This document shows, piece by piece, positions 1-4,840 of a stretch of DNA of 8,689 nt (position 1 is the first letter of the stretch; each line of letters begins with the position of its first letter). Origin of the DNA: Bacteriovoracaceae bacterium UBA2394. GTDB lineage: Bacteria > Bdellovibrionota > UBA2394. The notes under the pieces are model-generated. The model searched no databases. It had not been told where the DNA came from and was given only the letters and a program-made list of their open reading frames with translations. The stretch spans positions 8,358-17,046 of the forward strand of contig DDSI01000168.1 in the NCBI GenBank assembly GCA_002343335.1. The letters run 5' to 3'. Made by a program: the position numbers and the translations under genes.

Positions 1-91
1 CGCATATTCGTCGCGACTTCGACAGAAGCTCGACGGCATACGAGTATTCCGTTTCGGAAAAATCGAATCGGCAGGAATTTTAGCGGCCTAG
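1..91 (+). other. possible 3' tail of an upstream gene; frame undecided
   Basis: All three forward frames are open from the window edge. One ends with TAG at 81-83 (peptide tail ...SEKSNRQEF), one with TAG at 89-91 (...KIESAGILAA), and one runs to a TGA near 121. The first two read like ordinary protein C-termini. With fewer than 30 codons visible I cannot choose between them or name a family, so this entry only records that an upstream + strand gene probably ends here. Confidence 0.3.
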
Positions 92-128
92 AGGAACCTT
101 TCGAAATGCATCTAAATATATGAAATGA

Positions 129-147
129 CTCGGCAATTTTTGCCGAG
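129..147. terminator. hairpin, possible factor-assisted terminator
   Basis: A perfect 8-bp stem (CTCGGCAA / TTGCCGAG) closes a three-base TTT loop. It lies after the probable end of the upstream gene and before the promoter region of the gene at 236. There is no T-run directly after the stem on the + strand. On the - strand the sequence after it is T-rich but not a clean U-tract. It could be a weak or bidirectional terminator. Confidence 0.4.
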
Positions 148-173
148 CGATTGGAGTATGTTCAGTTGTGTCA

Positions 174-203
174 TTGACCTTGTTCAGCCTGCGCACGTAT
201 CAG
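174..203 (+). promoter_or_regulatory. candidate sigma70-type promoter for the exported-protein gene pair
   Basis: TTGACC (174-179) is a good -35 element, followed after 18 bases by TATCAG (198-203), a mediocre -10. A start near 210 would give a short leader carrying the AAGGAG ribosome-binding site at 224-229. It is the only sensible promoter-like pair between the hairpin at 129-147 and the ATG at 236. Confidence 0.35.
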
Positions 204-235
204 AGTTCGAAGAGTAATTTTTTAAGGAGAGAATC

Positions 236-1192
236 ATGAAAATGAAAAATTGTTTGATCAGGGTCAGCGCGACACTTGTGTTGTATGCGCTGAGTGGCGG
301 AGGAGATGTTTCCAGGCTCGGAGCTTCGGGATTTGAACCTCTTCCTGGCAAAGCCTATTCGAAAGTGAATAATTTCTATCCGCTCCATGAGTGGAAGACG
401 CCGAGAGTTGAAGATTTGGAAGCCGATCTAAAGAATGTTCAAGATGGAGCGAAGGATCGCTTAGAGGCAATCGACGCTGCAATTCAAAATGCAAAGGACC
501 GCGCAGAATCGATTCGAAGAATTGGTGAAGCAAATGGAAATGCATCTTTTAAAAAAATCTATGATGCATTGGCCCTTCAGATGGAGAGAAGGCTTGATCG
601 ATCTATGGAGATTGACATTTCTGTCGACCGAAAAGTTATCGACAGCCCTTCAAAGACAACTCTTCTCTTGGAAAATGCAATCGCCTATCTGAAAGCAAAT
701 GGCCATAGAGTTGCCCAAGTAGGATCGCCGGAACAACTCGAGTTTTGGGAGAAATATTATTTCGACTTGAATCGCATCAAAGCGCGATTCAGACACATCG
801 CCGAGCGGTATTCGAACGGCGCCCAAGTGAGCAAGGGCAGCGCGGATATCGATTCCTATTTGACGATCAACTCGAATTGTAAGTTGGGCGGTTCTACACA
901 ATTTGATCTGGTTGGGATCACGATGATCAGTTTCGACGGCGTCGATCCAATGATCGATGGCATTCAATGTCTGAATGCCAATGATCCTCGCGATCAAAAG
1001 GTGCTTCTGAAAATGTTAACGGGTCCGCTTACGATCGATTGCCCGCATCGAAGAGAGAAGCCTAAGTATGCCTATGATCGCGGCACGCATACTTTGACGG
1101 CACCCATTCATGTCATCGATGAAGGCACCATGAGTTCGGATGGCGGTGACGTGAAAATCTTGGAGCTCATGCGCAAAGAATTAGGCAATTGA
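236..1192 (+). CDS. exported coiled-coil protein of unknown function
   Basis: The protein has 318 residues, and I recognise no family. The start is well supported: AAGGAG at 224-229 lies six bases before ATG 236. The first 20 or so residues (basic MKMKNCLIR, then a hydrophobic run through LVLYAL) look like a Sec signal peptide, although the cleavage site after the Gly-rich SGGG stretch is unclear. Residues 57-125 are highly charged and helical (EDLEADLK, AIDAAIQNAKDRAE), probably a coiled coil or helical hairpin. The C-terminal part from about residue 205 is more beta-like and holds three of the four cysteines (C215, C245, C269; the other, C6, is in the signal peptide). Context suggests a periplasmic or surface protein made together with the next gene, which starts 26 bases after this stop. 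No catalytic motif is visible. Confidence 0.8.
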   Translation: MKMKNCLIRVSATLVLYALSGGGDVSRLGASGFEPLPGKAYSKVNNFYPLHEWKTPRVEDLEADLKNVQDGAKDRLEAIDAAIQNAKDRAESIRRIGEANGNASFKKIYDALALQMERRLDRSMEIDISVDRKVIDSPSKTTLLLENAIAYLKANGHRVAQVGSPEQLEFWEKYYFDLNRIKARFRHIAERYSNGAQVSKGSADIDSYLTINSNCKLGGSTQFDLVGITMISFDGVDPMIDGIQCLNANDPRDQKVLLKMLTGPLTIDCPHRREKPKYAYDRGTHTLTAPIHVIDEGTMSSDGGDVKILELMRKELGN

Positions 1193-1218
1193 ATTTTAAA
1201 TTCGCTGAAAGGATTAAT

Positions 1219-1848
1219 ATGAAAACTTCGTTCGGAATATTAGTTTTAATTTTGCTCGTTGGATTTGCGGGCAATGTAAACGCGCGCGACATGAATGGTG
1301 AAGATGTCGCAAAAATCGTAGGCACTTGGCTGCCCACTTCGGACTGTGTGTTGAAAGGAAGGGGACTCGTGGGTGGAGGTGAAGATTGGAAATTTCCACT
1401 CATAAAATCTGAGATTGAACTTCAGGCTCCGGGGTGTTTGGCGGTACATACGACGATGATTCATCCAGATTCAGATACCGAGCCCCAGCGGATAGGCCAG
1501 AATGATATTCAAAGAGAGATTAGCAAAAGTTACGGCGTGGATGAATCCTCTCAGTATTTTGAAATCGCAAAGGGAGCGTGCGGTGAGCTTCGAGACGAAA
1601 ATGTGACGGAATCGTATGGTCGTGAGGAACTTTTTGGACTTCAGTATCATTTGAGAAACGGCGTTCAGAATTCCACGGATTTCGAGATTTTTATAAAGAA
1701 CATCAAAGATCGAGCTGGCGTGAAGTCGCTGACATTGTTGTATAAGTCTTCCGCTTGGTGGGGCCGCAAACGTCTGCCGGGCGGAATTAGCATCGGACTC
1801 CCTCATAGTAAGGCGAGCGCTGAATGCACCTTTCAGAAGGTTAAGTAA
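1219..1848 (+). CDS. small exported protein of unknown function, four cysteines
   Basis: The protein has 209 residues from ATG 1219, chosen because AAAGGA (1208-1213) lies five bases upstream. An in-frame TTG at 1189 overlaps the previous gene and would add ten residues in front of the signal peptide, so it is unlikely. Residues 1-22 form a textbook signal peptide (MKTS, hydrophobic core FGILVLILLVGFAG, V-N-A cleavage before Arg23). The mature part has four cysteines (C43, C73, C121, C203), enough for two disulfides in the periplasm. The start of the mature part (VAKIVGTWLPTSDCVLKG) resembles openings of lipocalin-like or DUF-type beta-barrel exported proteins, but I cannot assign a family. 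It follows the 318-residue exported protein by 26 bases and is probably co-transcribed with it. The two genes may therefore share a role, which the sequence does not reveal. Confidence 0.8.
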   Translation: MKTSFGILVLILLVGFAGNVNARDMNGEDVAKIVGTWLPTSDCVLKGRGLVGGGEDWKFPLIKSEIELQAPGCLAVHTTMIHPDSDTEPQRIGQNDIQREISKSYGVDESSQYFEIAKGACGELRDENVTESYGREELFGLQYHLRNGVQNSTDFEIFIKNIKDRAGVKSLTLLYKSSAWWGRKRLPGGISIGLPHSKASAECTFQKVK

Positions 1849-1923
1849 AACAGTTGCCGTTATCGTCCCCCGCTTTTTAGGGTCACTGCTCTCTTTAACG
1901 AAGTCTCAAGGAATCGAACGAGG

Positions 1924-2541
1924 TTGGATTTGTCCTTTGCTCTGGCCACACCTGAGGCCGCGGACGAAATGAGGAAATTCATTAAGAAGGCGGGCGGAGA
2001 GGCCACTTGGGATCGACTTGCGGAATATTTGGAGGTCGAAGGGTCGGGCAAAGAGAAGTTCGTGATCAACCGTTCTTTCGAGGTGCCCATCGAGACGATG
2101 TTTAAAATGTGGACGGATCCCAAGCATTTTTCCAAATGGTTGGCGCCTACCGGCTTTAATATGGAATTTATTCGAGCGGATATACAAGTTGGAGGCACGA
2201 CATTTTATTTCATGTCGAATGACGCAGGCATGAAAATATATGGGCGTACCAAGTATCTGGAAATCAAAAATCCCGACACGCTTGTCTACTCCCAGCAATT
2301 TTGTGACGAGAATGAAAATGCGTCTCGTCATCCAATGGTCCCAACTTGGCCGGAGACGATGCTCACCACCGTAAAACTCTTCGAGGAGGGCCACGATAGC
2401 ACGCGCGTGACGGTTACGTGGGAAGTGCATGGCCCAAGCACGAAAGAGGAGCTCGAAACATTTATTAGATCGAAAGGTGGGATGACGGTGGGTTGGACAG
2501 GATCATTCGATAAATTGGAAGTGTATCTAGAAAATCTTTGA
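1924..2541 (+). CDS. AHSA1/SRPBCC-domain protein
   Basis: About 205 residues. From roughly residue 45 to the end it matches the activator-of-Hsp90-ATPase-1-like branch of the SRPBCC (START/Bet v1) fold. The domain opens with the family's typical strand-helix (INRSFEVPIETMFKMWTDPKHFSKWLAP) and closes with the near-invariant GMTVGWTGSFDKLEVYLE helix. Family members are small cytoplasmic proteins with a hydrophobic pocket; most bacterial ones have no assigned ligand. The first 45 residues are a charged extension outside the domain. The start is uncertain. No ATG precedes the domain except an internal one at 1969. TTG 1924 is given here, but TTG 1930 has GAGG (1920-1923) six bases upstream and may be the real start, removing two residues. 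The frame is open back to the stop of the preceding gene. The two small peptide genes begin 53 bases downstream and may share its transcript. Confidence 0.8.
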   Translation: MDLSFALATPEAADEMRKFIKKAGGEATWDRLAEYLEVEGSGKEKFVINRSFEVPIETMFKMWTDPKHFSKWLAPTGFNMEFIRADIQVGGTTFYFMSNDAGMKIYGRTKYLEIKNPDTLVYSQQFCDENENASRHPMVPTWPETMLTTVKLFEEGHDSTRVTVTWEVHGPSTKEELETFIRSKGGMTVGWTGSFDKLEVYLENL

Positions 2542-2594
2542 GTCAGCTTTCTCTGTTGGACGAGATCCGACTCTGCTGATTGAATATTTCTACA

Positions 2595-2750
2595 ATGAAG
2601 GATTGGGAAAAAAATTCAAAGAGCATTGAGAACACGGAAGTGAAAAAGCTCGAATACACCGCACCTAAACTTGTCGAGTTGAGCGTGCATTGCACCGATG
2701 GCGGAGGAGCTTTAGATCTTGAGAGTAATGCGGGATTCATAGAGAGTTGA
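2595..2750 (+). CDS. putative lasso-peptide (RiPP) precursor 1
   Basis: A 51-residue peptide: ATG 2595, TGA 2748. What the sequence shows: a charged leader (MKDWEKNSKSIENTEVKKLE), then YTAPKL at 21-26, which is the YxxPxL motif bound by the RRE (PqqD-like) proteins of lasso and related RiPP pathways. VELSVHCTD follows, and then a C-terminal segment GGGALDLESNAGFIES (36-51). Thr34 stands at -2 from the first Gly and Glu43 is core residue 8. In known lasso precursors the -2 Thr is needed for maturation, and the amine of residue 1 is joined to Asp/Glu at 7, 8 or 9. An 8-residue ring with an 8-residue tail is therefore inferred. The peptide aligns without gaps over 31 residues to the next gene's product, with 14 identities. 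No strong ribosome-binding site precedes ATG 2595, and an in-frame TTG at 2580 is an alternative start. No maturation genes lie in the window. Confidence 0.72.
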   Translation: MKDWEKNSKSIENTEVKKLEYTAPKLVELSVHCTDGGGALDLESNAGFIES

Positions 2751-2757
2751 GGGGTAT

Positions 2758-2931
2758 ATGTGGGAAAAAATCATGGATGAAAAACAGAGTCTCGCGCAGG
2801 TTCAAAACTCGGAAAAGTGTTTGAACAAACAGAAATATCAGCCTCCGATTTTAGTCGTTTTGGATATATCTGAAACGCAGGGCGGCGAATTCTTAGTTCC
2901 GGAGAGCAATGGCGGAATGCTCGCGAGTTAA
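2758..2931 (+). CDS. putative lasso-peptide (RiPP) precursor 2
   Basis: A 57-residue peptide: ATG 2758, TAA 2929, beginning 7 bases after the stop of its paralogue, with GAGGGG directly upstream. An internal ATG at 2773 (MDEKQSLAQ) is a second possible start. The leader carries YQPPIL at 27-32 (YxxPxL), followed by VVLDISETQ. The P-x-L-x-VLD-x-x-x-T pattern is very close to leaders of the paeninodin-type lasso peptides. The C-terminal segment is GGEFLVPESNGGMLAS (42-57): Gly at core 1 and 2, Thr40 at -2, Glu49 at core 8. Core length, ring-residue position and the ESN-x-G pattern are the same as in precursor 1, while the residues between differ, as expected of two products matured by one enzyme set. 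The predicted product is an 8-residue macrolactam ring threaded by an 8-residue tail with bulky Met54-Leu55. This is inference from the precursor alone. Confidence 0.75.
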   Translation: MWEKIMDEKQSLAQVQNSEKCLNKQKYQPPILVVLDISETQGGEFLVPESNGGMLAS

Positions 2932-2978
2932 TCTCGAGTGAAGTTTCAACGAGGCGCTCACTGGCTTTCCGAAAAATA

Positions 2979-3335
2979 TCATTTTGCTCGAACAATGACC
3001 TTGCAGCCCGCCATGGCAAATCGCTTCATATCGAAGGGCATTTTCATCTCGCATTCCGTTGCCGACATCTCCTTCATAACTTTCTTATTAACCTGATTGC
3101 GATGGGCTTTTGATTTGTAGGTCACAAAAGCAAAGACAGCGGTCTCGCCGTTTTTGAGTTTGCACATCTTCTTAAAGCCCGCGCCGTGATTTGGAAAATC
3201 GTCCATGATTGTTTCATAATAACTTAGTGCTCCGTGCTTCATCCACACCTTACAGCCCCAACTGGCGAGCTTCTTATAAGCTTTCACATTTTTGCGTTTA
3301 ATTGGGATGACGAATCCGTCCACATATTGAGCCAT
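2979..3335 (-). CDS. DUF1428 (YbaA-like) family protein
   Basis: 118 residues from ATG 3335, with GGAGG about six bases upstream. A longer open frame to 3362 only adds residues that run through the ribosome-binding site. The N-terminus MAQYVDGFVIPIKRKNVKAY and the later blocks KVWMKHGALSYYE, FVTYKSKAHRNQVNKKVMK and MPFDMKRFAMAGCKVIV are signature blocks of DUF1428 (E. coli YbaA is a member). These are small cytoplasmic proteins with a dimeric alpha/beta-barrel (ferredoxin-like) fold related to antibiotic-biosynthesis monooxygenases and YciI-type proteins. No reaction has been assigned that I know of. The length is normal for the family. It is more lysine-rich than most members I can recall. 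The gene is convergent with the two precursor genes (gap of 47 bases) and need not be related to them. Confidence 0.9.
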   Translation of the reverse strand: MAQYVDGFVIPIKRKNVKAYKKLASWGCKVWMKHGALSYYETIMDDFPNHGAGFKKMCKLKNGETAVFAFVTYKSKAHRNQVNKKVMKEMSATECEMKMPFDMKRFAMAGCKVIVRAK

Positions 3336-3355
3336 AGAATTCCTCCAAGAGTTTA

Positions 3356-3384
3356 AGTGCACTAAGAAGGTGTGTGCCTGTCAA
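3356..3384 (-). promoter_or_regulatory. candidate promoter of the DUF1428 gene
   Basis: On the - strand a perfect -35 TTGACA (3379-3384) lies upstream of the DUF1428 start. After 17 bases the hexamer TGCACT (3356-3361) is a poor -10, so either the -10 is weak or the promoter needs an activator. The element lies inside the first codons of the divergent HTH ORF, which begins at 3374. Confidence 0.35.
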
Positions 3385-3619
3385 TATTCAGATTGGCTGG
3401 TGCGACCGACCCAATCAATGGGCGAACCCCTCAACTTACCTGTATTTATTCAAGTTTATTCCGAGGCGTTTTGAAATCGAACCTGAAAAACTTCGGAAAA
3501 TGTATCTTGAAAACAAACTGAGCGCGCGAGAAATCGCAGAAAAACTAAAAATATCCAAGACAGCGGTGCTCGAACGCTTACGAAAGATTGGTATTCGGAG
3601 AGGTGTAGCTTCGAGATAA
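3374..3619 (+). CDS. small helix-turn-helix protein
   Basis: 81 residues if started at GTG 3374, which has AAGAAGG three bases upstream. Residues from about 38 to the end (EPEKLRKMYLENKLSAREIA, then EKLKISKTAVLERLRKIGI) form a clear helix-turn-helix of the type found in resolvases, GcrA-like and transposase-like DNA-binding domains: a helix, 'LSAREIA', a turn, and recognition helix 'SKTAVLERLRKIGI'. The N-terminal 35 residues (WCDRPNQWANPSTYLYLF) do not look like a folded partner domain. They overlap the promoter of the divergent DUF1428 gene, so the true gene may start later (ATG 3500 gives 39 residues) or be the tail of a broken DNA-binding protein. Its last 42 bases overlap the 3' end of the membrane-protein gene on the other strand. 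It could be a small autoregulator; no catalytic residues are visible. Confidence 0.5.
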   Translation: MPVNIQIGWCDRPNQWANPSTYLYLFKFIPRRFEIEPEKLRKMYLENKLSAREIAEKLKISKTAVLERLRKIGIRRGVASR

Positions 3620-4144
3620 TTTGTCGAGGGCTTTGTTAAGTTTGCAATGAGCACTGCAAGATAGTCGATGATACCGACCAACTGAATCTATTACGTGAAA
3701 CTGTCGAGCACGCATGCCGCCATTATTTCTGAAAAGTGTAGGGTCGATTTGGACAGAACCAGAGCTATACTCGCCTTCATTTAGCGTTCTATCGTTGCCG
3801 TCTTTATCTTTGAGCAAATTTTTCAACCCCGGGTCATTAATGATAAACATTCTTGGAGAAAACAGTCCCGTAAGTCTCCATAGCCAAAATTGAACAATAC
3901 AGTCATCTTTTGTTACTCCACCCACGTGGGTGACTGTGATGGGCCTGCGACCAGAATTGACGATCCGAAATGCGTATTGGTCACTTTCTTTTACGAATAC
4001 GTTGTTTTTAAAGCTGCCCAATTCAGCGAGATAAAGGCTGAAGTCGATTCGAGCTCTATCTCTCCAAAGAGGAATTAAATTTATAAGGAGGGATAGAATC
4101 GCAACTATCAAAGAAAGCGTCGCTATAAAATCCGCAGTCGACAT
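3578..4144 (-). CDS. single-pass membrane protein of unknown function
   Basis: 188 residues from ATG 4144. The open frame continues back to 4285, but that part (MNSRRTGARALILLEFLTRS...) is probably the untranslated stretch after the tmRNA gene. Residues 5-27 (DFIATLSLIVAILSLLINLIPLW) are one transmembrane helix followed by RDRAR, so the rest should face the cytoplasm by the positive-inside rule. The soluble part contains FRIVNSGRRPITVTHVGG, a beta-strand pattern seen in many membrane-anchored small bacterial proteins of unknown role (an Ig-like or C2-like sandwich is likely). I see no enzyme motif. There is no good ribosome-binding site. TTGGGG and TATTTA spaced by 17 bases lie so close to ATG 4144 that the message could be leaderless, or translation may follow read-through from ssrA. 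The 3' end overlaps the HTH ORF tail to tail by 42 bases. Confidence 0.65.
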   Translation of the reverse strand: MSTADFIATLSLIVAILSLLINLIPLWRDRARIDFSLYLAELGSFKNNVFVKESDQYAFRIVNSGRRPITVTHVGGVTKDDCIVQFWLWRLTGLFSPRMFIINDPGLKNLLKDKDGNDRTLNEGEYSSGSVQIDPTLFRNNGGMRARQFHVIDSVGRYHRLSCSAHCKLNKALDKLSRSYTSPNTNLS

Positions 4145-4287
4145 TGATTTAAATATCACAAGTTTTTCTACACCCCAAAATGCTTCTCGATGATCACCCA
4201 ACCTGAACACTGGACGAACCCTTTGTGATCTGGTCAAAAATTCCAACAAAATCAACGCCCGCGCGCCGGTTCGCCTACTGTTCAATT

Positions 4288-4633
4288 TGGTGGAGGCGGG
4301 GAGAATCGAACTCCCGTCCGAATGCCTTCAAACGACCCATCTACATGTGTATCTCTTCCTTTAATTTAAAGTGATGCATCTCCGAAGAGCGGGATAAACA
4401 CCACCCGAGCTGCAGATATTAATGCCGTCTCAACACTGAAGCTCTGAGGAGCGACATCCCTGCTTTTTTAACACCGTCCGGACTTAGCAGGAGTCCATCC
4501 GAATCGATGAGCAGCGCTTAGGCTGCTAAGGCGAAGTTATCGTCTTTTATTTTTTGCCAATGAGGTTACGAGATCACTGACACCTCGACATGCAGAGCCG
4601 CCTTCCGAACATCCGTCGAAACCAGGCGCCCCC
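4288..4633 (-). ncRNA. ssrA: transfer-messenger RNA (tmRNA, SsrA)
   Basis: One-piece tmRNA of 346 nt; both ends can be read. The 5' end GGGGGCG (4633-4627) pairs with CGCCUCC before the encoded ACCA (ending at 4288), giving a seven-pair acceptor stem with one G-U. The 5' domain continues CCUGGUUUCGACGG, the conserved tmRNA motif. The T-arm is GGGAG-UUCGAUU-CUCCC. The mRNA-like part has the usual A-rich run (GCAAAAAAUA), then a tag reading frame at 4544-4518: GAC GAU AAC UUC GCC UUA GCA GCC UAA. This encodes DDNFALAA, so with the tRNA-borne alanine the tag would be A-DDNFALAA. By spacing to the A-rich element the resume codon is GAC; AAA one codon earlier is possible. tmRNA with SmpB rescues stalled ribosomes and marks the nascent chain for ClpXP-type proteases through the terminal LAA. 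Its promoter is listed separately. Confidence 0.97.
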
Positions 4634-4642
4634 ATTCCGGCC

Positions 4643-4671
4643 AATATACGACTCAACTTGTCCTGGGACAA
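4643..4671 (-). promoter_or_regulatory. ssrA promoter
   Basis: On the - strand -35 TTGTCC (4666-4671) and -10 TATATT (4643-4648) are separated by exactly 17 bases. A start near 4636 would leave about three bases to be removed by RNase P to give the mature 5' end at 4633. The -35 hexamer lies inside the palindrome at 4655-4674, so a protein bound to the palindrome would cover the promoter. Confidence 0.7.
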
Positions 4672-4674
4672 GTT
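4655..4674. repeat. palindromic repeat, copy A (over the ssrA -35)
   Basis: AACTTGTCCTGGGACAAGTT: nine-base arms that are perfect inverted repeats around a TG centre. It differs in one central base from the core of copy B at 7263-7282. It lies in the ssrA / exported-protein divergent intergenic region and contains the ssrA -35. The six bases between its end and the -10 match the spacing at copy B. It is either an operator or a dispersed extragenic palindrome. Confidence 0.75.
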
Positions 4675-4722
4675 AGTCCCTTCGTGACTGGATAAGCTCG
4701 CCGACCAAGTTCGGCTGGCGCT

Positions 4723-4734
4723 TTTGTATACAAA
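4723..4734. promoter_or_regulatory. short palindrome TTTGTATACAAA upstream of the exported-protein gene
   Basis: A perfect 12-base palindrome in the intergenic region, about 107 bases before ATG 4841. It includes TATACA, which could serve as a -10 for that gene, but no -35 at a normal distance is visible. It could be an operator or chance. Confidence 0.25.
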
Positions 4735-4840
4735 TAGTGGCGGAGTGGTCACTTTCCCGTTGAGTTGGAAAATTGAATGGTCTAAATCACACCCAACCTG
4801 CATGGGGTGGGCCTACCCGATGACGCTTGGAGGCATTCGT

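Noticed and set aside
2541..2581. Imperfect inverted repeat AGTCAGC...GCTGATT between the AHSA1-type gene and precursor 1
   Set aside because: Seven pairs with one G-T and a 27-base loop, no U-run; too weak to call a terminator or operator.
2668..2675. Half-site AACTTGTC of the palindrome inside precursor gene 1
   Set aside because: Only one arm is present and the bases are codons for the leader (K-L-V); no dyad.
3919..3932. 14-base palindrome CACCCACGTGGGTG
   Set aside because: It lies inside the membrane-protein coding region (VTHVGG codons) and has no second copy; probably chance.
4145..4285. N-terminal extension of the membrane-protein frame toward ssrA
   Set aside because: It lies in the ssrA downstream region, has no ribosome-binding site, and puts a basic non-membrane stretch before a good N-terminal membrane helix.
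4288..4320. Integration (att) site at the tmRNA 3' end
   Set aside because: No second copy of the tmRNA 3' sequence and no integrase are present in the window.
4537..4803. 88-codon open frame on the - strand
   Set aside because: It coincides with the 5' half of the tmRNA and its promoter; the frame is incidental.
4724..4840. Upstream extension of the 549-residue exported protein
   Set aside because: The start would be a codon in the palindrome at 4723-4734 with no ribosome-binding site, and it would bury the signal peptide about 40 residues inside.
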